This document shows positions 50,300-57,256 of a stretch of DNA of 57,256 nucleotides, piece after piece. Location: positions 1 through 57,256 of the forward strand of contig CAYVHB010000020.1 of the NCBI GenBank assembly GCA_964450865.1, in the 5' to 3' direction. This DNA is from CAYVHB01 sp964450865 (GTDB lineage Bacteria > Bacillota > Clostridia > Saccharofermentanales > UBA5734). The notes under the pieces are model-generated. The model did no database searches, was not told the origin of the DNA, and was given only the letters and a program-made list of their open reading frames with translations. Positions within the stretch are counted from its first letter, which is position 1. Every line of letters begins with the position of its first letter. The position numbers were made by a program, and so were the translations under genes.

Positions 50300-52555
50300 T
50301 CAGTTGTTCGCAATGAGCCGGGCGTACGGACCGGCAGCATCTTTCAGGGACTCGTGATTGCCGCGCTGGCTGATTTTACCGTTTTCCATCACGATGATCT
50401 GGTCGCAGTCCCGGAAAGCCGAGAGGCGGTGGGCCACCATGATACAGGTACAGCCCCGGCATTTAATATTGTCGACGATCTGCTTTTCGACGATTGGATC
50501 CAGGGCCGAGGTGGCCTCGTCCATGATCAGGATCGTCGGGTTCGTGACCAGGGCCCGGGCAATTTCCAGGCGCTGCCGCTGGCCGCCCGACAGGTTGGTG
50601 CCACCCTCGTCCAGAACATAGTCATAGGCAGCCGGCAGGGACGTGATAAATGCGTGAATGCCGGCATCTTTGGCAGCCTGGACGATGTCCCGCTCCATCA
50701 CGCTTTTATTCCACAAGGTCAGGTTGTCGCGGATGGTACCGGAAAACAGCGTGATGTTCTGGGAGACAGTGGCCACGCTGGCCGCCATGATTTTCGGCGG
50801 AATGCGGGCTGCCGGCACGCCGTCAAAGCGCACTTCACCGGCCCAGGGCCGGTATAGGCCGCTGATGACCTTGGCGATGGTGCTCTTGCCGCTGCCGGAC
50901 GGGCCGATAAAAGCAATCGAGCTGCCGGTTTCCAGGGTGAAACTGAAATGCTCAATGAGCGGCGGTTCGAGCAAGTTGTAGCCGAAAGCCACATCATCGA
51001 GTTCCACGACTCCGGACAATTTCGCATTCAGGTCCGGAACCAGGTCGGTGGCGGTAAATTTCGGATCGACAACGTAGTTCTCGATATCCTCAACCCGATT
51101 CATATTCGACTTCAGCGTGCTGATATTCTGCGTAAACTGAACCAGTGCAATGACCGGCGTGATGAAGCTGGTCAGGAGAGTTGTGAAGGCCAGGAGCATG
51201 CCGGCTGTCAGTTGGCCGCGAATGACGAGGAAGCCGCCAATCATCAGGATGAGTACCGTGGCCAGATTGGAGGAGGAGGCCGGGATAGCATTGATGTACT
51301 GGATCAGGCGGGCGGACTGTTGCTCCTGATCCACCGTTTTGGCGTTGTAGCCCAGAATGCGGGAGACGTATTCGTTCTCGGCCCCCGAGGCTTTCAGTGT
51401 GGAGGAAATGGAAATGCCGGCGTAAAAGGCGCCGATCATCCGGCCCATATCCTGCTGCAGCCTGGTGGCGTAATCGGCCATTTTTTCCCGGGAAAAAATA
51501 ACGAGGCCGACGTCGAGCGCTACGGTGCCGAGGGCGATCAGGGTGAGCCAGGGACTGTAGATCAGCATCAGGCTGAGATAAAACGTCGCGACGAGCAGAT
51601 TCAGCACCGTGGTGGCCAGGTCGCCGGCCAGGAAGGTGCTCACGCTGTTGTTGTTATCAACGCGCCGGGACAGGTCGCCGGCGTAACGCTGGTCAAAAAA
51701 CGCGATGGGCAAGCGCAGCAGATGGCTGAGGAAGCGGTGGACGGAGGTTAGCGCCAGCTTGTTTTGCAGCTTGAGCAGCAGGCTGCCCCGGTACCAGCCC
51801 AGTGCGGCCTGGTAGAGAATGGCCAGCAGCATGGCTGTCAGCAGGGCCGGCAGCCAGCTGGTATTGCCCTGGAGGAGAATGTCATCGACAAAGACTTTGG
51901 CGAAGGCCGGAATCACCAGGCCCGGAAAGACGAGACAAAGCCCGATGGTGCACAGGGCGGCAATCGCCGCATACTGGCCGCGCAGGCGGTCGGCAATAAA
52001 GTTGCGCAGTGTTTTCTGCTTCTTGCCCTTCTGGAAAGACGGCGTTTTCGCAAAGGTCAGGACCACGCCGGTGAAGCCGGCGTCCAGCTCGGCGACTGTC
52101 AGCTTGCGGCGGCCCAGTGCCGGATCATTGAGGATAGCAAAGCCGTTTTTGACGCCTTCATAGACGACAAAATGGCTGAAATTCCAGTGAATGATGCAGG
52201 GTGTGTCAGCGTAGGCCAGCAGGTTTTCCAGGCTCTTGTTGTAACCGGCTGCTTCCAGGCCGAATTTGCGGGCGGCCCGGAGAATATTCTTGGCCTTGCT
52301 GCCGTCCCGGGAGACGCCGGCTTCGATGCGCATCTGCTCGAGGGGGACGAACCGGCCGTAATAGCCCAGGATCATCGCCAGTGACGCGGCGCCACACTCG
52401 GTTGCCTCCATCTGGTAGACTGTCGGGGTCCTGACATAGGTATTCTTGAACCGGGGCTTGCGGGAGAATAACCGGATAACAGGATTGAAGGACGTCCTGG
52501 CGGCAGGATGATTGCGCCGGGATTCCCGCTGTTTTCGCTGTTTTTGATCCGGCAT
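50300..52555 (-). CDS. NHLM-type C39 peptidase/permease/ATPase peptide exporter
   Basis: 751 residues. ATG 52555 is preceded by AAGGGAGGTGG. An N-terminal C39 peptidase domain has its full triad: Cys54 in ATECGAASLAMILGYYG, His128 in FSHFVVYEG and Asp144 in LNDPALGRR. Six membrane helices (about 190-450) and an ABC domain (GPSGSGKSTIAK, LSGGQRQRLEIARAL, ILIMDEATSALD) follow. It removes a leader peptide after a double-glycine-type site and exports the core peptide. It starts 14 bp after the HlyD gene, so both are co-transcribed; the second ABC gene follows 93 bp later. Confidence 0.92.
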   Translation of the reverse strand: MPDQKQRKQRESRRNHPAARTSFNPVIRLFSRKPRFKNTYVRTPTVYQMEATECGAASLAMILGYYGRFVPLEQMRIEAGVSRDGSKAKNILRAARKFGLEAAGYNKSLENLLAYADTPCIIHWNFSHFVVYEGVKNGFAILNDPALGRRKLTVAELDAGFTGVVLTFAKTPSFQKGKKQKTLRNFIADRLRGQYAAIAALCTIGLCLVFPGLVIPAFAKVFVDDILLQGNTSWLPALLTAMLLAILYQAALGWYRGSLLLKLQNKLALTSVHRFLSHLLRLPIAFFDQRYAGDLSRRVDNNNSVSTFLAGDLATTVLNLLVATFYLSLMLIYSPWLTLIALGTVALDVGLVIFSREKMADYATRLQQDMGRMIGAFYAGISISSTLKASGAENEYVSRILGYNAKTVDQEQQSARLIQYINAIPASSSNLATVLILMIGGFLVIRGQLTAGMLLAFTTLLTSFITPVIALVQFTQNISTLKSNMNRVEDIENYVVDPKFTATDLVPDLNAKLSGVVELDDVAFGYNLLEPPLIEHFSFTLETGSSIAFIGPSGSGKSTIAKVISGLYRPWAGEVRFDGVPAARIPPKIMAASVATVSQNITLFSGTIRDNLTLWNKSVMERDIVQAAKDAGIHAFITSLPAAYDYVLDEGGTNLSGGQRQRLEIARALVTNPTILIMDEATSALDPIVEKQIVDNIKCRGCTCIMVAHRLSAFRDCDQIIVMENGKISQRGNHESLKDAAGPYARLIANN

Positions 52556-52569
52556 GCAGGCCACCTCCC

Positions 52570-53160
52570 TTAATCCAGGGTGGGAATGAGCAGGCTGATG
52601 GGCGCTTTCTCGGCGATAATAATACTGGCCTCGACCAGGGTGCCATGGCTCAGCGTCAAGCCCGCGCCCCGGCGGCTGGTCCAGGCAAAACCGCTGTTGG
52701 TAGCCGGGTCCACTGTCAGCTGGCATTTCACGGCGATCACGCTGCCGTGGGCCGCAAACCGGCTGACCAGTGAAGGATCGCCCAGCTGTTCCAGCATGGT
52801 GGCCTGGCTCGTGACGTAGTCGTCGACCGCAGCGACTGTTGCGGTCATCTGACCATATTCCTGGGCATTATAGATCGATGGGCTGATCCGGACAGCCATG
52901 CCCGGGGTAATCTTCTTGCCGGTGGCCAGGGGGACGTAGCAGATCACCTGGCCCGGATCTGCAACAGCCAGATAAATGCCATCGGCCCGCTCGGTCACGG
53001 GGATCTTGCCGAAAAAACACCATACCAGGGCCGCGACGATCATCAGGGCGGCTCCGGCAAGGGCGAGCCAGGTCCCCGGCGCCAGGATCACGATAGCCTT
53101 ATCCAGCTGCTCCGGATTGGCCAGTTTTTCGAGCGAAGTTTTACGAAATACGGGTGCCAT
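52570..53160 (-). CDS. Short HlyD-type secretion protein of the NHLM exporter
   Basis: 196 residues starting MAPVFRKTSLEKLANPEQLD, the typical opening of NHLM HlyD proteins, then one membrane segment (WLALAGAALMIVAALVWCFF) and a beta-barrel part (ADGIYLAVADPGQVICYVPL, GMAVRISPSIYNAQEYGQM). The long coiled-coil and lipoyl halves seen in Gram-negative HlyD are missing, giving less than half the usual length. This agrees with a host lacking an outer membrane. The ribosome binding site AAGGAG lies at 53325-53330, on the other side of the false gap, nine bases from the ATG once the gap is closed. First gene of the exporter operon. Confidence 0.85.
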   Translation of the reverse strand: MAPVFRKTSLEKLANPEQLDKAIVILAPGTWLALAGAALMIVAALVWCFFGKIPVTERADGIYLAVADPGQVICYVPLATGKKITPGMAVRISPSIYNAQEYGQMTATVAAVDDYVTSQATMLEQLGDPSLVSRFAAHGSVIAVKCQLTVDPATNSGFAWTSRRGAGLTLSHGTLVEASIIIAEKAPISLLIPTLD

Positions 53161-53161
53161 A

Positions 53162-53261
53162 NNNNNNNNNNNNNNNNNNNNNNNNNNNNNNNNNNNNNNN
53201 NNNNNNNNNNNNNNNNNNNNNNNNNNNNNNNNNNNNNNNNNNNNNNNNNNNNNNNNNNNNN
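53162..53261. other. Artificial assembly gap (100 N) flanked by a 55-bp overlap
   Basis: Bases 53107-53161 are repeated exactly at 53262-53316. As with the first gap, this is a contig overlap joined by a fixed spacer. Closing it leaves the HlyD start codon and its ribosome binding site adjacent. Identical 55-base overlaps at both ends of the exporter contig suggest a k=55 assembly graph. Confidence 0.95.
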
Positions 53262-53316
53262 CTGCTCCGGATTGGCCAGTTTTTCGAGCGAAGTTTTACG
53301 AAATACGGGTGCCATA

Positions 53317-53733
53317 GGCCAGTACTCCTTGAAACCGGTTTGTCTGGATCAACGCCGTGATGAGTCTTTTGCCAATGTTTACTGCTATCAAGCTGTTCAG
53401 CACCAACAAGCGATATCAATGAAATCAAAAATGAAGTCGTTATTGCCGAAGTCGTTTTGCCATGTTGAGCGAGATCAATGAAATCTAAACAGAAGCGGAT
53501 ATTATCATGTTATCACCATTGGCGACAAAGCTCAATGAGTCGTTCCGATCCGAAAAAAATTGGATTCAGGCACTTAAGCTGGCTACATTTTTCACTCGGC
53601 AAAGCGATTCTGATTTTGGCCCGCCCTGCCGTCTCTAGAAAAAACTGTCTGTTTCCGACGACCTATGGTATAATTTAAACAGTAATGCTTGATTGCATGG
53701 CAGCCGTGTCTGGATGCAAAGCGGGTGAGATCC
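53317..53733. promoter_or_regulatory. Divergent intergenic region between exporter and B12-radical SAM gene
   Basis: Contains an extended -10 promoter TGGTATAAT (TATAAT 53669-53674, plus strand) about 60 bases before the radical SAM start; its -35 is poor. A 28-bp imperfect direct repeat (core atcaatgaaatc) occurs near 53410-53437 and 53470-53497, each starting a short open frame without a ribosome binding site. I find no convincing precursor peptide gene and no clear minus-strand promoter. Confidence 0.5.
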
Positions 53734-56700
53734 ATGGGTACCTCGGAACTGAAAAACATACGATTGTTTTTATGTATGGTGACCAGACTTCCGAAAAAAA
53801 ACACCTTTACCTCGATGGAAGCCATCGGACACCTGGCCATTGGCGAATACCTGCTGCAGTCCGGCTGCGAGGTATCCGTGTTTTCCGGTACGATTTACAG
53901 CGTTTACGACGCGGTTGCCCGGGCCGCCCGCGACAAGGTCAATGTCGTGGGGCTATACTGTGATTACGAGAACCAGTCCGCGGTCAGTTCCCTCTCGCGC
54001 CGCATCAAGGAGTCGCTGCCCGTTCATGTCCTGGTTGGCGGGCCGCAGACTGCCGGCCTGGGTGAGGCCTATTTGCGGGAGAGCCGGGCAGATGCCCTGT
54101 TCCGGGGTGAAGGGGAGTACCAGGTAGCGGCCGTCTTGCGATTAATTGCTGATGGCGCCATGGAGGGTCTCGGGCAGATTCCGGGTGCCTGTTTTATCCA
54201 GGCAGGTGTCTATCACGACAATGGCATTTTTCCGCCGATTCATGATCTGGATGCATTGCCGCCGGTGTCGGGACGATTGTCAGAACACCAGCTGCGGACG
54301 GCCATGGCCGTGATGTCCGGCCGGGGTTGTCCGTTCAATTGTGCCTTCTGCTATGAAGGCGCCAATTCCCGGACGGTGCGCTGGCGCAGTGTTGCGCATA
54401 CCATGCAGGAAATCCGGGCCAGGCTGGCCAGGAATCCGGAGATCCGCTATATCTTTTTCGGTGATGACACCTTTACGCTCGATATCCCCCGGCTGCAGGC
54501 CTTTTGTGCCGAGATGAAGCAGATCTGTGCCGAGCACGACCTGGTCTGGTTCTGTGATGGTCATGTCAATGTGATCCGGCAGCATCCGGAGATTGTGGCG
54601 ATGCTGGTTGACGCCGGCCTGGTCCGGATGCAGATTGGCATCGAAAGCTGCTGCCAGCCCGTCATTGATGCCTACAACAAAGGAATCCGGCGCGAGGATC
54701 TCTATGAGGTCCTGAATATCTGTAAAAAGGCCGGATTAAAACAGCTGGCCGGCAATATTATTATCGGCGGCGCGTTCGAAACGCACGAGACGCTGCAGGC
54801 CACCTTTGACACCGTTTTTGAGCTGATGCGGCTGTCGGGCGGCCGGCTGGATGTATCCAGCACCTTCTATGCCAATTTCCCCTGCACGGCCATCAGCAAG
54901 CATCCGGACCGGTTCGGCCTGCGCGTGATTGACAGCGACGCCGTTACCAGCGCAGAAGACTGGGCGATAGTCGAGACGGATACCCTGACCCGCGCCGATA
55001 TAACCCTGGCCCGCAAGCGTTTCATGGTCGAGTCGGTCAAGCTGATGCGTTCGATGCTGGCCCGGGGTGAAATCGCGGATGAGGTGATCCTGGACAGTTA
55101 CCGCTTGAGCCAATACGGCTTGCATAATGAGTGGTATAGCTTCGCCTATTCGCCGGTCCGCACGCTGGATGCGCATTACAAGGCGAGGATTGCCGGCAAC
55201 AGGCGGATGACTGAGCTGTCAGACATCATGCGGGCCAGGCCGTTCCGGGTCCTGCCCCTGATGGTCGCCGGTGATTATTCCGGGCCTGGCTTGAGAGTGG
55301 GCCCCTATACGTTCACAGATGAAGAAGCGGAAGTTTACGTCCTCTGTGCCGGGAAGCTGACGACGCACCAGATTGTCCAGGCCATGGTCCGGCAGCATCC
55401 GGATTTGTTCGCCGACGAAAAGGCCGCGGAGCAACATTGGCTGGCTGTCCTGGCCAGATTGGATAAACAGAAAATGCTGACGTTCACCGGGGTGCTTGAG
55501 GATATGGCATTGAAGCAACCAGGGCAGGCCGCCACGGAAGTGGCTGAGAAAGCGAAAGAAGCGAAAAACGGATCTGCGGCGCAGGACGGACTTGCGGCAG
55601 TCGACCCGCCGGCTGAATCCGGCCTGCCCGGACCGCGCCGCAAGGTTTTGCTTTTCAAAAACAAGACGGCGACGTTCTATGGTAAAAATGAGTACATTCC
55701 CCTGACGTCCATGGGGATTTATTATCTGGCATCCTGGCTGAATGCAAACGGCTACGATGCCTATGCCTGTGAATGTCGTTCCGACGAGGTCGAGGGACTC
55801 ATTGACCGGTCTGGTCTGGCAGATCTGCTGGCGGTCGGGTTTTCGATTGATTTCGAGAACCGCCTGGAAGCCGAGGCCCTGCTGGCGGCCTTGCGGGCTG
55901 CCTTCAGGCGGCAAGGCGATATTTTCCTGATCGCCGGCGGCGAAGAATCCCTGTCCCTGGGCGAAGATTTTCTGCGAAAAACCGGCGCGGATGCGGTTGT
56001 TTTAGGGGAGGGTGAACGGACGCTGGTTGCGGCCCTGGATGCCTTCCGCCTGGGTGCGGACCTTGCTGCCGTCAACGGCTTGCGGTTTATTGATGACAGC
56101 GGGATCTTTCATGATACGGGCCCGGGCGATGTTGTCCTGGATCTGGACAGCTTGCCGTTTCCGGACTATAACCGGAGCCTGCGGCCCTTCAAGCGCAGCA
56201 GCATTAATCTGATTACCAGCCGGGGCTGTCCGAACCGATGTACGTTCTGTCATGAAGGGAGCCGGAACCAGCCGGTCCGGCGCCGCAGTGTGGGCAACGT
56301 CCTGGCGGAGATGGCCAGTCTTCTGGATCAATATCCCCATTTATCGCATTTGAGCTTTTGCGATGACACGTTCGTCAGCGATCCGCAATGGATCCGGGAC
56401 TTTTGTAAGGGCGTTGTCAGTCTCCAGGCCCGGCGCCCGTTTACGTTTTATTGCGAAGCCGACGTCCCGTCATTAAACCGCCATCCGGAGGTGATCGGGA
56501 TGCTCGTTGCAGCCGGCTTGCAGCGGATGCAGATCGGCGTTGAGTCCGGCAGTCAGGAAGTCTTGAAACTGTATCGCAAACCCATCACCCCGCAGATGGT
56601 CAAAACCGTGGTGGCTGCAGCGAAAAGGGCAGGTTTGCCGGAAATGGTCGGCTGCCTGCTGGTCGGCGGACCACTGGAGTCGCCGGCGCTGACCGGGATC

Positions 56701-57256
56701 AACCAGGCTTATAGCGCCGAGCTGCTGGATATCGGCCGCGGGATGCTGGAATTATTGCCGAGTATCCTGACCCCCTATCCCCAGACCGATATCGGCCGCC
56801 ATCCGGAAAAGTACGGCCTGACGGTCGTCGATGCGGCCGGGGCTATTTCTTCCGGGGATTATCCCCTGGTGCGCCAGGCGGATCTGGGTGCGCCCGACAT
56901 CATCCGCCTTTATCAGGCGTATATCGGTTTTAACTATGATACAGCTGGCAAGATCGCCCAGGAACTGACGCATGATGAGCTGCTGTATTGCTTCAGCCGC
57001 TCGAAGACGGACAGTTTCTGGCAGAAGGTGGTCGCCCAGGTGAATCCCCAGAAGGCCACGTATTATGCTGTCCTGGCCCGGGGCGCTGCACAGCGCGTCC
57101 AGGATATCCCACCAGATGCTTTCGGCGCCTGGCGGCCGGTCCGGCTGCTCGAGATCTGGCGCCACGTCGATTTCACGGCCGGGTTTCCCCGGCTCGGCCA
57201 AAGGGTGCTCTCGCCGCTGGAATTCGAGGTCCTGACGCACTGCACCGGCAAGTTGA
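53734..57256 (+). CDS. Tandem B12-binding radical SAM protein: two complete modules in one chain (3' end outside window)
   Basis: Open for 1174 codons from ATG 53734 (GGGTGAGATCC upstream) to the window edge without a stop. Module 1: B12-binding Rossmann domain (about 10-190, HVLVGGPQT, LFRGEGEYQ), radical SAM barrel with Cys199-x3-Cys203-x2-Cys206 (RGCPFNCAFCYEG), then a small PqqD-like winged domain (about 522-585, TDEEAEVYVLCAGKL). An Ala/Lys/Glu linker (about 590-635) leads to module 2: B12 domain (637-820, LIAGGEES, VVLGEGERTL) and radical SAM barrel with Cys832, 836, 839 (RGCPNRCTFCHEG). At the window edge (SPLEFEVLTHCTGKL) module 2 enters the same winged domain. The two modules are clearly homologous. 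Such enzymes methylate unreactive carbons or rearrange peptides. Divergent from the NHLM exporter, so probably a peptide-modifying enzyme. Confidence 0.9.
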   Translation, partial: MGTSELKNIRLFLCMVTRLPKKNTFTSMEAIGHLAIGEYLLQSGCEVSVFSGTIYSVYDAVARAARDKVNVVGLYCDYENQSAVSSLSRRIKESLPVHVLVGGPQTAGLGEAYLRESRADALFRGEGEYQVAAVLRLIADGAMEGLGQIPGACFIQAGVYHDNGIFPPIHDLDALPPVSGRLSEHQLRTAMAVMSGRGCPFNCAFCYEGANSRTVRWRSVAHTMQEIRARLARNPEIRYIFFGDDTFTLDIPRLQAFCAEMKQICAEHDLVWFCDGHVNVIRQHPEIVAMLVDAGLVRMQIGIESCCQPVIDAYNKGIRREDLYEVLNICKKAGLKQLAGNIIIGGAFETHETLQATFDTVFELMRLSGGRLDVSSTFYANFPCTAISKHPDRFGLRVIDSDAVTSAEDWAIVETDTLTRADITLARKRFMVESVKLMRSMLARGEIADEVILDSYRLSQYGLHNEWYSFAYSPVRTLDAHYKARIAGNRRMTELSDIMRARPFRVLPLMVAGDYSGPGLRVGPYTFTDEEAEVYVLCAGKLTTHQIVQAMVRQHPDLFADEKAAEQHWLAVLARLDKQKMLTFTGVLEDMALKQPGQAATEVAEKAKEAKNGSAAQDGLAAVDPPAESGLPGPRRKVLLFKNKTATFYGKNEYIPLTSMGIYYLASWLNANGYDAYACECRSDEVEGLIDRSGLADLLAVGFSIDFENRLEAEALLAALRAAFRRQGDIFLIAGGEESLSLGEDFLRKTGADAVVLGEGERTLVAALDAFRLGADLAAVNGLRFIDDSGIFHDTGPGDVVLDLDSLPFPDYNRSLRPFKRSSINLITSRGCPNRCTFCHEGSRNQPVRRRSVGNVLAEMASLLDQYPHLSHLSFCDDTFVSDPQWIRDFCKGVVSLQARRPFTFYCEADVPSLNRHPEVIGMLVAAGLQRMQIGVESGSQEVLKLYRKPITPQMVKTVVAAAKRAGLPEMVGCLLVGGPLESPALTGINQAYSAELLDIGRGMLELLPSILTPYPQTDIGRHPEKYGLTVVDAAGAISSGDYPLVRQADLGAPDIIRLYQAYIGFNYDTAGKIAQELTHDELLYCFSRSKTDSFWQKVVAQVNPQKATYYAVLARGAAQRVQDIPPDAFGAWRPVRLLEIWRHVDFTAGFPRLGQRVLSPLEFEVLTHCTGKL

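Noticed and set aside
53418..53480. Short MKSKMKS frame forming a direct repeat with the next frame
   Set aside because: Only 20 codons and no translation signal; the repeat is noted, but a gene is not supported.
53478..53678. 66-codon plus-strand frame (Cys, Trp, His-rich) before the tandem radical SAM gene, considered as a precursor peptide
   Set aside because: No ribosome binding site, no double-glycine or NHLP-type leader, and the promoter -10 of the radical SAM gene lies inside it.
1..57256. CRISPR arrays, tRNA and rRNA genes, cobalamin riboswitch upstream of B12-dependent genes
   Set aside because: No regular repeat-spacer pattern, cloverleaf or B12-box-like sequence was recognised by eye; a covariance-model scan would be needed to exclude weak cases.

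Overview
The window looks like a metagenome-derived scaffold from a strictly anaerobic, Gram-positive, Clostridia-like bacterium. The evidence is: lipoprotein signals rather than outer-membrane proteins, hybrid cluster protein, a tungsten/molybdenum aldehyde ferredoxin oxidoreductase, a glycyl radical enzyme with its activase, corrinoid methyl transfer genes, and Firmicutes-style sigma-A promoters and AGGAGG ribosome binding sites. Two runs of exactly 100 N are each flanked by an identical 55-base sequence, so both are scaffolding joins of overlapping contigs and not real gaps. I see no rRNA, tRNA or CRISPR.

Layout. 1-6150: the 3' end of an RHS polymorphic toxin gene, followed by three orphan RHS/HINT tip cassettes with alternative toxins and immunity genes; one cassette is split by a 225-bp MITE-like element, and an IS3-family element follows (6160-7784). 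8243-15260: a minus-strand sugar or cyclitol operon (ABC ATPase, permease, lipoprotein binding protein, Gfo/Idh dehydrogenase, LacI regulator, TIM-barrel isomerase) behind a near-consensus promoter. 15423-17343: three truncated genes meeting at a rearrangement point. 17361-23657: a corrinoid methyl-transfer module (corrinoid protein, UroD-type methyltransferase fused to thioredoxin, small thioredoxin-like protein, CobW GTPase) plus a strange UroD-Gfo/Idh chimera. 23818-25030: an IS5-type element with TTAA duplication. 25100-30267: AraC regulator, sigma/anti-sigma remnants, hydroxylamine reductase, AraC remnant, ABC-F ATPase. 30719-34688: two c-di-GMP signalling proteins, one frameshifted. 34871-38041: two lipoproteins, one with RCC1 repeats. 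38361-40579: polyferredoxin plus aldehyde ferredoxin oxidoreductase. 40894-47020: a self-contained glycyl radical enzyme operon (promoter/operator, activase, enzyme, GntR/AraR-like regulator, FGGY kinase). 47439-57256: an NHLM-type peptide exporter (short HlyD, C39 peptidase-ABC, second ABC) divergent from a very large protein carrying two complete B12-binding radical SAM modules in one chain.

The most promising undescribed system is the last one. A peptidase-containing peptide exporter facing a single-chain tandem B12-radical SAM enzyme suggests a ribosomally made, post-translationally methylated or cross-linked peptide whose precursor is not obvious in the window and may lie beyond its right edge. 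Second is the glycyl radical enzyme operon: it keeps the catalytic Cys-x-Glu and radical Gly but lacks the Asp of diol dehydratases, and it is wired to a sugar-type regulator and kinase. Third is the RHS tip-cassette array, where near-identical HINT and RHS-core blocks provide recombination arms for toxin switching.
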